This document shows positions 53,886-62,099 of a stretch of DNA of 64,000 bases, piece by piece. The notes under the pieces were generated by a model. The model did not search any database. It worked only from the letters and a program-made list of their open reading frames with translations, and had not been told where the DNA came from. The translations under genes were made by a program, and so were the position numbers. The DNA comes from Pelobium manganitolerans (GTDB lineage Bacteria > Bacteroidota > Bacteroidia > Sphingobacteriales > Sphingobacteriaceae), in contig NZ_MBTA01000026.1 of the NCBI RefSeq assembly GCF_003609575.1, positions 247,207 through 311,206 of the forward strand, given 5' to 3'. Numbering within the stretch: position 1 is the first letter of the stretch; each line of letters begins with the position of its first letter.

Positions 53886-56501
53886 TTAATCTTTCTTGTC
53901 AAGCTCAGTCAAGAATTGTTCCAACGAATACTCATCCGGTATAAGTACCTCACGGGCTTTACTGCCCTCAAAAGGCCCTACAATGCCACAAGCTTCCAGC
54001 TGGTCCATAATACGGCCGGCGCGGTTGTAGCCTAGTTTCATTTTTCTTTGGATAAGCGAGGTAGATCCTTGCTGATGCATCACTATTAAACGCGCGGCAT
54101 CCTCAAACATTGCGTCACGGTCTTTAGGGTCAAAATCTTTGATACTGCCACCATCCGCATCATCGCCCACATATTCCGGCAAATCGTAAGCAGAAGCATA
54201 GCCGCGCTGTTCGCCAATAAAATCTGTAACGCGGTCCACCTCTGGCGTATCTACAAAGGCACATTGCAGGCGAATCAAATCGCTTCCGGTAGATAAAAGC
54301 ATATCTCCTTTTCCGATAAGCTGATCGGCGCCGCCAGAATCTAAAATGGTACGCGAATCAATTTTAGAAGTTACCCTAAATGCTAAACGCGCCGGGAAGT
54401 TGGCTTTAATAGTACCCGTAATAATGTTTACAGACGGTCTTTGCGTTGCCAGCACCAAGTGGATGCCGATGGCACGCGCCAACTGCGCCAAACGGGCAAT
54501 TGGTGTTTCCACCTCTTTACCGGCGGTCATCATCAAATCGGCAAATTCATCAATCACCAAAACAATAAAAGGTAAAAAGCGGTGACCGTTATTTGGGTTA
54601 AGCTTGCGCTTCACAAATTTATCATTGTACTCGCGCAGGTTGCGCACACCGGCATCTTTCAACAGATCATAACGTTGATCCATCTCTATACACAGCGAGT
54701 TTAAAGTGTTAATCACCTTTTTGGTATCGGTAATAATGGCATCCTCCTCGCCTGGCAGTTTGGCTAAAAAGTGGCGCTCAATTTTCTTAAATAAAGAAAG
54801 CTCCACCTTTTTAGGGTCAACCAGCACCAATTTAAGTTGTGATGGATGTTTTTTGTAGAGCAAAGAAACCAAAATAGTGTTGATACCTACCGATTTACCT
54901 TGCCCCGTTGCACCGGCTACCAGCATGTGAGGCATCTTGGCTAAATCGGCAATAAATACCTCGTTAGAAATGGTTTTGCCCATCGCAATCGGCAAATCCA
55001 TGGTGGTGTTCTGGAATTTCTCTGTAGCGATGATAGAGCGCATAGAAACCATCTCTGGGTGCGAGTTTGGCACCTCAATACCGATAGTTCCCTTTCCGGG
55101 CATTGGCGCAATAATACGGATACCCAAAGCGGCTAAACTCAGCGCAATATCATCTTCCAGGTTTTTAATTTTGGAAATACGCACGCCGGGCGCGGGGATA
55201 ATCTCGTACAAAGTAACCGTTGGGCCAATGGTAGCTTTAATCTTATCAATGTCAATGTTATAGTTGCTCAGCGTTTCAACAATCTTGTTCTTGTTGTTCT
55301 CAAGCTCGGTGGTGTCTACGGCTATTTTGTTGTTTCCGTATTGCTCTAACAGTTCTAAAGTTGGGTTTTTATACGATGCCAAATCCAAAGTAGGGTCATA
55401 AGTACCAAATTGTTCAACTAAGGATTCTGACGTTATCTCCTCTTCAGACTTTTCTACGCTAAGCTCAATATTTTCTGGCTCTACAATTTCTAAAGCTTTA
55501 TCGTCTGTTTTAGGCTGGTTGGTAACCGCTGGTTTTTCTACTTTCTCAAAACCGTCGTCCTCCGGTTCTTCGTCAGCCTCTAGCGTGTTATTCACCTCAA
55601 AACTGTTTATCGGAGGCGCAGACGGCGTTTCTTGTTGTGGCAAAGCCGCGTTTACCAAATTGTTTTGGCGTGGCGTGTTACTTACATATTTAAAATCATC
55701 TGCATTTAAAGGCTCACTTTCGGCTTCGTCAATATCTTCACCGTCTTCCAGCTCGTTGGGGATAATCACCTCGTCTTCCTCGCTTAAAGCCACGGGTTTG
55801 GGTGCTCGTTCTGGAAGTTTAAAATCAATATTGTAAGCCATCACCAAGCAGGCTAAAGCTGCAAAAAGTAAAATGCCGCCAACGCCAGCCCGCCCTACTT
55901 GTGCCTCTAACAATAAATTGGAGTAAAACCCAAATTCGCCCTCTAAATAATGCGGATACTCCGAAATAAAACCATGGAAAAAAGCTAAAGTAATAGATGT
56001 AAATACCAATAAGAAAAAACTGTATGCCAACATCTTAGGAATCGACAATAGTTCGACCTTAAAAAGCAATCGGTATCCTAAAACAATAAATACAAATACA
56101 AACAGAAATGAGGCAATGCCAAACCATTCGTAAATAAATTGGTGCGATAACAAAGCGCCCAACTTACCTGCCCAGTTTTGGATATCCGGATTAAGCACAC
56201 CATTGGATTTTAACTCGGCACTGGTTTTAAAAAAGTTGGACCAGCCTCCGTTGGCATCTATCACATAACTTTGGTCATCTTGCCAAGTAAAAAGGTACGA
56301 GGTAAAAGAAATTAAAAAATATAAAGCCAGCAATAACAGAAACAAGCCACAGATTTTCACAAACCTATCGTTGTTAAAATTCAGCTTCGGAAAGTTGTTG
56401 CCAAGGCCGGGCTTTTCGGTTTTCTTCCGGAAAGGCTCTTTTGCTGATCCCGGCTCATCTCTAAAAGTATTTGTTCTAAACTGATTTCCTCTTACGGGCA
56501 T
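53886..56501 (-). CDS. ftsK: DNA translocase FtsK/SpoIIIE
   Basis: An 871-aa FtsK. The N-terminus has four to five membrane helices (about 45-230) and a Glu/Asp/Pro-rich linker (about 235-400). The motor has Walker A VAGATGQGKSVGIN, Walker B VLVIDEFADLMM and LARAIGIHLVLATQRPSVNI. A winged-helix gamma domain at the C-terminus (QRKMKLGYNRAGRIMDQLEA) reads polar DNA sequences. It pumps chromosome ends during division. The integrase of the mobile element lies 327 bp away in the divergent direction. Confidence 0.93.
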   Translation of the reverse strand: MPVRGNQFRTNTFRDEPGSAKEPFRKKTEKPGLGNNFPKLNFNNDRFVKICGLFLLLLALYFLISFTSYLFTWQDDQSYVIDANGGWSNFFKTSAELKSNGVLNPDIQNWAGKLGALLSHQFIYEWFGIASFLFVFVFIVLGYRLLFKVELLSIPKMLAYSFFLLVFTSITLAFFHGFISEYPHYLEGEFGFYSNLLLEAQVGRAGVGGILLFAALACLVMAYNIDFKLPERAPKPVALSEEDEVIIPNELEDGEDIDEAESEPLNADDFKYVSNTPRQNNLVNAALPQQETPSAPPINSFEVNNTLEADEEPEDDGFEKVEKPAVTNQPKTDDKALEIVEPENIELSVEKSEEEITSESLVEQFGTYDPTLDLASYKNPTLELLEQYGNNKIAVDTTELENNKNKIVETLSNYNIDIDKIKATIGPTVTLYEIIPAPGVRISKIKNLEDDIALSLAALGIRIIAPMPGKGTIGIEVPNSHPEMVSMRSIIATEKFQNTTMDLPIAMGKTISNEVFIADLAKMPHMLVAGATGQGKSVGINTILVSLLYKKHPSQLKLVLVDPKKVELSLFKKIERHFLAKLPGEEDAIITDTKKVINTLNSLCIEMDQRYDLLKDAGVRNLREYNDKFVKRKLNPNNGHRFLPFIVLVIDEFADLMMTAGKEVETPIARLAQLARAIGIHLVLATQRPSVNIITGTIKANFPARLAFRVTSKIDSRTILDSGGADQLIGKGDMLLSTGSDLIRLQCAFVDTPEVDRVTDFIGEQRGYASAYDLPEYVGDDADGGSIKDFDPKDRDAMFEDAARLIVMHQQGSTSLIQRKMKLGYNRAGRIMDQLEACGIVGPFEGSKAREVLIPDEYSLEQFLTELDKKD

Positions 56502-56521
56502 TCGCGATTTGATTTTAACAA

Positions 56522-56529
56522 CAAATATA
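56522..56529 (-). promoter_or_regulatory. Candidate -7 box of ftsK
   Basis: On the minus strand TATATTTG matches TAnnTTTG, with a TTTG 23 bp upstream and the ftsK ATG about 20 bp downstream. Confidence 0.4.
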
Positions 56530-56828
56530 ATTTAATGATTAGGCAATGCTAACAAATATTTTTTTTAATAAAAAGATTAGTAGAAAGCAAAAATAAGCAA
56601 AACGGTTAAAACCGTTTATATACAATGCTTTACAAAACAGTAGTCTTAGTTTGGAACTCGGTGTCTGATAGGTTTTGGTCTTAAAAATACAAAGATAGGT
56701 TACTAATTCGTTACCGATTAGCAAAGGTAATTAAAGGTGTAACAGATTATATTTCAGTGTTTTGCCCTATTTTTCATATTCCCTTGTAACTCAATACAAT
56801 TTAATTTTAAACATTAAACATTTGAGTT
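56530..56828. other. Likely left boundary zone of the mobile element
   Basis: No gene is seen here. It contains a perfect 18-bp palindrome-like repeat AAACGGTT-AA-AACCGTTT (56600-56617), and GCAAAGGTAA (56721-56730). The reverse complement of the latter, TTACCTTTGC, fits nine of ten positions of the GTANNTTTGC core I recall for CTnDOT-type attachment sites. The exact junction cannot be fixed without the right end of the element. Confidence 0.4.
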
Positions 56829-58094
56829 ATGGAGCAGACAAAAAAATCTACGTTCAAATTACTTTTCTACCTGAAAAAGAACGAGCCGAAAAAGAACGGT
56901 AATGCCCCGATTATGGCACGTATTACTATTGATGGAACACCTAAGACTTTAGGAACAAAGTTAGAAATCAACCCAAATAATTGGGATTTAAAGTATGGAA
57001 GAGTTGAAGGCAAGAGTGCAAAAGCACTAGGTATTAACCAAAAATTGGATAATATACGGGCACGTATTGATACCCTTTATGAAGATATGCTGAAACACGA
57101 GGGTTTTGTAACGGCACAAAAGCTGAAACTTGCATTTCTCGGTGTTGGTATTATGGAAGATTCCTTGCTGAAAGTCTTTAAGAAGAACAATGACGATTTT
57201 GGGAAAATGGTAGTACAAGGAGAACGCTCCGAAAGTACCTACTACAAATACAAAATTGTCTATAACCACGTTACTGAATTTATCAAAAGCAGGTATCATC
57301 GTGATGACATGGCGTTCAGGGAATTGACGTGTGATTTTATCAGAGAGTTTGATTTCTTCCTTAGAATAGACAAAAAGTGCACACACAATACTGTTTGGGT
57401 ATATACTATGCCACTCTATCGTGTTGCGGAAATAGCTGTCAAAAACGGTCTTATCAGGAAAAATCCTTTTGAAGATTATGAAATAGCGATGAAGGAAAAT
57501 GACCGTAGCTATTTACTCAAGGAAAACGTTGAGTCCCTGTTATTACACAATCCTTCAAAACAAAATTATGAAATTGTAAAGGATCTTTTTGTATTCAGCT
57601 GTTTTACAGGACTATCTTATATAGATATTAAACAACTTAAAAGTACTAACATACAATCCTTTTTTGATGGTCACGATTGGATTATAAGCCGAAGACAAAA
57701 ATCTGATGTTGCCTCTAATGTTAGGCTTATGGAAATACCCAAACGTATTATTGAAAAATATAAAGGTACTACCCGAAATGATTTTATTTTTCCTGTTCCA
57801 ACTAATAAAATTTGTAATAGCCATATAGACAAACTTGTTCAAGAATTAGAGATTGTTACAGAACAAAAAGTAACCTTTCACACCGCAAGGCACACATTTG
57901 GAACAATGTTTTTAACAGAGGGTGTACCCCTTGAAAGCCTTAGCAAAATGATGGGACATAAAAACATTTCTACCACTCAAATCTATGCCAAGATTACCAG
58001 TCAGAAAATTAGCAAGGATATGGATTTGGTATCGCATAAATTTGCAGGAATGGAAGCCGCATTTTCTGAAATGGAGAAAGAGGTTATCATTTAG
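56829..58094 (+). CDS. Tyrosine recombinase/integrase of CTnDOT type
   Basis: 421 aa. It has an arm-binding N-domain (about 8-100), a SAM-like core-binding domain (about 115-225) and a catalytic domain (about 230-415). Catalytic residues seen are His351 and Arg354 in HTARHTFGTM, His377 in MMGHKNISTT and Tyr386 in QIYAKI. Lys291 lies in RRQKSDVASN. The first Arg of the usual set is replaced by Ser263 in TGLSYIDI, as in IntDOT-like integrases. It carries out insertion and excision of an integrative element. The next genes are replication/partition-like, consistent with a conjugative element continuing past the right edge. Confidence 0.9.
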   Translation: MEQTKKSTFKLLFYLKKNEPKKNGNAPIMARITIDGTPKTLGTKLEINPNNWDLKYGRVEGKSAKALGINQKLDNIRARIDTLYEDMLKHEGFVTAQKLKLAFLGVGIMEDSLLKVFKKNNDDFGKMVVQGERSESTYYKYKIVYNHVTEFIKSRYHRDDMAFRELTCDFIREFDFFLRIDKKCTHNTVWVYTMPLYRVAEIAVKNGLIRKNPFEDYEIAMKENDRSYLLKENVESLLLHNPSKQNYEIVKDLFVFSCFTGLSYIDIKQLKSTNIQSFFDGHDWIISRRQKSDVASNVRLMEIPKRIIEKYKGTTRNDFIFPVPTNKICNSHIDKLVQELEIVTEQKVTFHTARHTFGTMFLTEGVPLESLSKMMGHKNISTTQIYAKITSQKISKDMDLVSHKFAGMEAAFSEMEKEVII

Positions 58095-58115
58095 AATTTA
58101 TATACACACAGAGCG

Positions 58116-58141
58116 AAGCAGGATTATGTCCTGCTTTTTTT
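58116..58141 (+). terminator. Terminator of the integrase gene
   Basis: AAGCAGGA (58116-58123) pairs with TCCTGCTT (58129-58136) across a 5-nt loop and continues into T residues. It begins 22 bp past the integrase stop. Confidence 0.85.
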
Positions 58142-58155
58142 ATGCCCATACTTAA

Positions 58156-58326
58156 TCCTCAAAAGCACATTTATTCCTCCAGCACCCATCCCATGCAATA
58201 AAAGAGCTTTGGCAGGATGACTTAATAAACCATACTGAAAAACTATCCAATCTTATCCCTCAACAAATATTTTCAGTACCGTTTACGTGGCCTCCAAAGC
58301 CACAATACTTTGAGATACTAAAATAA
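58156..58326 (+). pseudogene. Possible C-terminal remnant of a lost gene
   Basis: A 56-codon open frame without an internal ATG and preceded by a stop reads protein-like: HAIKELWQDDLINHTEKLSN, then LIPQQIFSVPFTWPPKPQYF, and it ends at TAA 58324-58326. The amphipathic start and proline-rich end look like the tail of a real protein that lost its front during rearrangement. I do not recognise the family. Chance is possible. Confidence 0.35.
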
Positions 58327-58628
58327 ATTCTGCTAAATGTAATTGCAGGTTTTGTAATCATAAGGCCATTTCCTCAATGCCTTTTTCAAGTGCTTCCACA
58401 TGATTTTTTATTCAAGAACCGATATGCTTTTTTGTTCCATTTCAAGAGCAAAGGTATTTCCGTGTTCTTAACGCAGAAACAAGGTCGTGCCTTCCTGGTT
58501 TGCAAAAAAAATCTCCACCCATTCGGGTCGTATTTTTTTGACAAAACCTTGTTCCTGCTAAACACTAACCTTTTTATGCTCGTGAAACGAAACAAAGCAT
58601 ACTCCGGCTCTTTAGACGAATAAAAAAA
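58327..58628. other. Gap with opposed small open frames, none convincing
   Basis: A 77-codon frame (58390-58623, +) and a 69-codon frame (58386-58595, -) overlap almost completely. Neither has a recognisable motif, and at most one can be real. A 14-codon stretch on the minus strand near 58376-58420 (VEALEKGIEEMAL) looks like another clipped C-terminus. Confidence 0.3.
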
Positions 58629-58754
58629 ATGTCAGAAATGAAAAAATACAGCATTGGAAATGGCAAAAGAGTGAAACGAAACTTCAGCACCTCCTCTCAT
58701 TGCCGAATAAATCAAGGGAAAAATCAGAACAAAATTAATAACGCAAAAAAGTAG
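58629..58754 (+). CDS. Very small basic ORF before ssb
   Basis: A 41-aa frame MSEMKKYSIGNGKRVKRNFS ending NKINNAKK. It is strongly basic and stops 5 bp before the SSB start, so translation could be coupled. No family is recognised and the length makes chance plausible. Confidence 0.35.
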   Translation: MSEMKKYSIGNGKRVKRNFSTSSHCRINQGKNQNKINNAKK

Positions 58755-58759
58755 AAATC

Positions 58760-59137
58760 ATGAACATTACAGGAAGACTGACAAGAGATGCGGAAGTACG
58801 CACAACGTCACAGGACAAACAAGTAGTAAATTTTTCAGTAGCGACCAACGACAGCTACCGTAACAAACAAGGTGAGCGTGTAGAGCAAACAACCTATTTT
58901 GATTGCTCCTATTGGATAACCCCAAATGTAGCCAAGCTACTTACAAAAGGCACTTTGGTAGAACTATCGGGAAGAGTAAGTACAAGAGCGTGGACAGGCA
59001 ATGACGGAGAGCCAAGAGCAGGACTGAATTTCCATACCTCACAAATCAAACTGCACGGCGGTGGCAAAAAAACGGAAACGGTACAAGCCACCACAGGCAC
59101 AAACAATAATAAGACAGAAGACGACCTACCATTTTAA
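58760..59137 (+). CDS. ssb: Single-stranded DNA-binding protein of the mobile element
   Basis: A 125-aa SSB. The OB fold has MNITGRLTRDAEVRTTSQDK, VVNFSVATNDSY, TTYFDCSYW and LVELSGRVSTRAW. A short linker leads to the acidic tip DDLPF, the partner-binding C-terminus. It coats single-stranded DNA during element replication or transfer. It heads a run of same-strand genes with short gaps leading into the PRTRC cassette. Confidence 0.88.
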   Translation: MNITGRLTRDAEVRTTSQDKQVVNFSVATNDSYRNKQGERVEQTTYFDCSYWITPNVAKLLTKGTLVELSGRVSTRAWTGNDGEPRAGLNFHTSQIKLHGGGKKTETVQATTGTNNNKTEDDLPF

Positions 59138-59181
59138 CAACGAGTATTCAATCATTTTTTAACATCAAAATTTTAAGCATT

Positions 59182-60255
59182 ATGGCACATAATATCAATT
59201 TCAACGAGAGAACAGGACGTTATTCATTTTTTAGCGTTCAGCAAAAAGCGTGGCACGGTTTGGGGCAAATCGTAGAACAGTACCCGACAAGCGAAGAAGC
59301 TATCAAGCACGCAGGGTTAGATTACGAAGTCGTAAAATCCCCACTATTTACAAAAGGTTCGGGCATTATCGAAACGGCTAACGGTATTGAGATAGGCAGT
59401 AGTGAATTGGAAGTACCTAACTATTTTGCTAACATACGCACCGATAACAATGCAGTATTGGGAGTAGTCGGAAAGGATTACCACATAGTACAAAATCGTG
59501 AAGCCTTTAATTTCTTTGATGCAATTGTAGGTGGTGGCGAGGGTATTCTCTATGAAACCGCAGGAGCATTAGGAAACGGAGAACGTATTTTCATCACAGC
59601 CAAATTGCCTGACTACATCCGTGTCGGTAATGGCGATGATGTTACGGAAAAGTACATCTTCCTAACCACTTCGCACGATGGTAGCGGAAGTATCACAGCC
59701 GCATTTACTCCTATCCGTATAGTTTGCCAAAACACCTTAAACGCTTCGTTACGCAGTATGACCAATGTGGTTCGTATCAAACATACTTCGGGAGCAAAAC
59801 AACGTATAGAAAATGCCCACAAGATTATGGGACTTGCCAACACATTGAGCAACCAATTAGAGGGAATTTTCAATGAGTGGGCAAAAGTGAAGGTAACAGA
59901 CCAAGAGGTTAAAAAGCTAATCCAATTGGCACTTTGCCCGAATAAGGAAACCTTTGATTTGCTAAAAAAGGGTGCTATGGATGAAATTTCCACCGTGTTC
60001 AAAAATACCGTTGAGGACGCATTTGCATACGCAATGATAAGCGATACACAGCAAATGGACACAACAAAAGGCACTTTGTTCGGAGCGTATAACGCTGTTA
60101 CAGGCTACTATCAGAACGTGAGAAATTACAAGAATGACGAAGCCAAATTACAAAGCATTGTATTGGGTGGTACTGCTCAACTCAAATCACAGAAAGCATT
60201 TGACTTGTGTAATGGTTTTGCTTTAGATGGTGCAGAAATCCTAAACCTTAATTAA
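59182..60255 (+). CDS. DUF932 phage/plasmid-like protein
   Basis: A 357-aa DUF932 protein. VQQKAWHGLGQIVEQYPTSE is the usual N-terminal hallmark, followed by GVVGKDYHIVQNREAFNFFD and NGERIFITAKLP. TAAFTPIRIVCQNTLNASLR comes next, and a helical C-half with NYKNDEAKLQSIVLGGTAQL. Members are common on phages, plasmids and conjugative elements; the role is unknown. It lies 44 bp after ssb and 52 bp before PRTRC protein E. Confidence 0.88.
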   Translation: MAHNINFNERTGRYSFFSVQQKAWHGLGQIVEQYPTSEEAIKHAGLDYEVVKSPLFTKGSGIIETANGIEIGSSELEVPNYFANIRTDNNAVLGVVGKDYHIVQNREAFNFFDAIVGGGEGILYETAGALGNGERIFITAKLPDYIRVGNGDDVTEKYIFLTTSHDGSGSITAAFTPIRIVCQNTLNASLRSMTNVVRIKHTSGAKQRIENAHKIMGLANTLSNQLEGIFNEWAKVKVTDQEVKKLIQLALCPNKETFDLLKKGAMDEISTVFKNTVEDAFAYAMISDTQQMDTTKGTLFGAYNAVTGYYQNVRNYKNDEAKLQSIVLGGTAQLKSQKAFDLCNGFALDGAEILNLN

Positions 60256-60263
60256 ATAACAAC

Positions 60264-60291
60264 AGGCTACCGCCTTAATCGGTGGTAGCCT
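60264..60291 (+). promoter_or_regulatory. Hairpin between the DUF932 gene and PRTRC protein E
   Basis: AGGCTACCGCC (60264-60274) pairs with GGTGGTAGCCT (60281-60291) with one G-U pair and a 6-nt loop. No T-run follows, so it is more likely an RNA processing or attenuation element than a plain terminator. Confidence 0.5.
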
Positions 60292-60307
60292 ACAAAATTT
60301 CATAACA

Positions 60308-60907
60308 ATGAATACAAATTTTTTCAACCAGATACAGCAGTTGGACTTTACAGGAGTATTACAACTGAACATTTCAAAAGGAATAGAAAGCAACCTAATC
60401 GTAACAGTATTGCTTAACAACGAACAATGCGGAGATAGTGCCAAAAACGGTATTCCCCCATTGACATTTAACGCCACGCCCCAAGAGTTTGACGAGGGAT
60501 TTTTTGAACAGATTACCAAACCTATACAAAAAATATCAGGCTTAATGGTGGATATGGAAAAATTCTTAAAGCAATTGGAAGAAGTTAAAAAACAATCGGC
60601 AATCGAGAAAGAAAAAGCCGAAAAGGAGAAAAAGGAAAAAGAAGCCAAAGACAAGAAATTTAAAGATGCTATAGTAAAGGCTGACGAGTTGGAGAAAGAG
60701 GGTAAGTTCCGTGAAGCGTGGATGAAAGTACCCGATATAACGGAGTTTCCCGAAAAAGCGGACGAGATACGCAAACGCAAAACATCATTATCCGACAAGT
60801 TTGCCACACCGAGCCTTTTCGGAACAATGGAAGAAGCACCACATGAATCGCCAGAGGAAGCAGTTACTGCCGATTATCCTATTGATGAAGCGGACGAAGA
60901 AGAATAA
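60308..60907 (+). CDS. PRTRC system protein E
   Basis: A 199-aa protein matching PRTRC protein E. The N-domain has MNTNFFNQIQQLDFTGVLQL, LIVTVLLNNEQCGDSAKNGI and PLTFNATPQEFDEGFFEQIT. A Lys/Glu-rich coiled coil (about 85-130: IEKEKAEKEKKEKEAKDKKF) follows, then an acidic tail. Its function is unknown. It lies 28 bp before protein C and is the first clear member of the cassette. Confidence 0.85.
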   Translation: MNTNFFNQIQQLDFTGVLQLNISKGIESNLIVTVLLNNEQCGDSAKNGIPPLTFNATPQEFDEGFFEQITKPIQKISGLMVDMEKFLKQLEEVKKQSAIEKEKAEKEKKEKEAKDKKFKDAIVKADELEKEGKFREAWMKVPDITEFPEKADEIRKRKTSLSDKFATPSLFGTMEEAPHESPEEAVTADYPIDEADEEE

Positions 60908-60934
60908 AAGTGTTAACCCCAAAATCAGAAAGTT

Positions 60935-61153
60935 ATGTTATTAGCAACGCAATTAGAGCGAGTTTTCATACTCAAAGATAAAGGACAGGACATCAGACTG
61001 ACCGACCCCGAACCACGTTGGAGCGTGGAAGCCGTAATGAATTTTTACGCCAATATGTACCCGATTTTGACAACCGCAAAAGTATCAGCACCACAAATAA
61101 AAGATGATGCAGTCGAGTACAAATTTGAGAGCGTAATGGGTACGAAAGGTTAA
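60935..61153 (+). CDS. PRTRC system protein C, ubiquitin-like
   Basis: A 72-aa protein: strand ERVFILKDKG, strand QDIRLTDPEP, helix SVEAVMNFYANMYP, then AKVSAPQIKDDAVEYKF and a terminal GTKG. The strand-strand-helix-strand order is that of a beta-grasp fold. From memory the family is placed with prokaryotic ubiquitin-like proteins. The C-terminal Gly is compatible with activation by an E1-like enzyme, and a ThiF protein lies in the same operon. Conjugation has not been shown for this protein. Confidence 0.85.
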   Translation: MLLATQLERVFILKDKGQDIRLTDPEPRWSVEAVMNFYANMYPILTTAKVSAPQIKDDAVEYKFESVMGTKG

Positions 61154-61170
61154 ACCAAAATTTTAAAACG

Positions 61171-62094
61171 ATGAATTATGCAACGCAACATCATATCGGG
61201 AACTATCAGCATACCCGAACAGAAACGACAACGGCAATTGCACCGACAGTTGGGCGAGTTTGCCAATTGGATGCAAAGACCAAAGGATGCAAACCAAGTG
61301 CAGAAAGACAAGCAGAAGTCCGTACCGATAGCAATGCTACCAATGGTATTTTAAAGTGTACGTTTCTGCCAAAACTGAAAACAGCAAAATCCGTACAGGC
61401 TTGTCAGAAAACGGAGAGGGATTTTCACAAGTCCCTTTCCAAACTTGCCGAGCATCACAGCATTGAGCCAATGCAGACCCAAGATTTTGAGTTTCCATAC
61501 AATATAGTATTGTCTATGTGGGATATGGAAACCAAAGTAAAACGTACCAATATCAATTGGGAAGGTTTTAAATTGATACAGGATAGCAAGAAAACCTACT
61601 TTACAAGTGAGGAACGGTACAACACAGGTACAACCTTGTATTACATTCCAGTTGTGCCACTCTTTCAAATACTCAAAGACCAGAAGCGTAAAAAGACCGC
61701 ACAGCTTTTACTATCAGTATGCAGTTATCTGTACCACATTGCCCAAATTCCCTATTACAGACAAGAAGAAAGTTATTTGTATTGGCTTTACGAAATGATG
61801 AACGATTGGGTTGAACAGGACGAGGAAACGGCAGAAACCGAAACCAACAAACGTGAGTTGAGAAATGCCGAATACATTGGCGATAAGGTGGAACAGAAGT
61901 TATTCAACCTCATCAATCTAAAGGTATTTGAAAAGCGTTTGAACCGATTTAAAAGTGTTGATACGTTCGATAGCGAATGTTGGAAAATTGCTCGCAATGC
62001 GTTTGCCCTTTATACTGAATATCCAAGCGAAAATATTTTCAGAAACGCAACATTGCCCGAAAAAGACCTTATGATAATGACGAGAATGAAATAA
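61171..62094 (+). CDS. PRTRC-cassette protein in the protein-F position
   Basis: An open frame of 307 codons. The C-terminal two-thirds read as a real protein (DFEFPYNIVLSMWDMETKVK, GTTLYYIPVVPLFQILKDQK, LLLSVCSYLYHIAQIPYYRQ, EKRLNRFKSVDTFDSECWKI). The first 60 codons are Thr/Ala-rich and dubious, because another frame there (61178-61354) reads better. The true start may be as late as the ATG at 61471. Its placement suggests PRTRC protein F, which I cannot confirm by motif. Confidence 0.6.
   Translation: MNYATQHHIGNYQHTRTETTTAIAPTVGRVCQLDAKTKGCKPSAERQAEVRTDSNATNGILKCTFLPKLKTAKSVQACQKTERDFHKSLSKLAEHHSIEPMQTQDFEFPYNIVLSMWDMETKVKRTNINWEGFKLIQDSKKTYFTSEERYNTGTTLYYIPVVPLFQILKDQKRKKTAQLLLSVCSYLYHIAQIPYYRQEESYLYWLYEMMNDWVEQDEETAETETNKRELRNAEYIGDKVEQKLFNLINLKVFEKRLNRFKSVDTFDSECWKIARNAFALYTEYPSENIFRNATLPEKDLMIMTRMK
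61178..61354 (+). CDS. Overlapping small ORF in a second frame
   Basis: 58 aa in a different frame from the 307-codon ORF: MQRNIISGTISIPEQKRQRQ, then LHRQLGEFANWMQRPKDANQ and VQKDKQKSVPIAMLPMVF. It is basic, helical and amphipathic, more protein-like than the overlapping reading. It starts 25 bp after the protein C stop. Either this is a real small gene and the next gene starts later, or the two are joined by frameshifting. Confidence 0.45.
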   Translation: MQRNIISGTISIPEQKRQRQLHRQLGEFANWMQRPKDANQVQKDKQKSVPIAMLPMVF

Positions 62095-62099
62095 TCGGA

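Noticed and set aside
56502..56828. tRNA gene as integration target next to the integrase
   Set aside because: No cloverleaf, CCA end or TTCGA-type T-loop was found in this gap.
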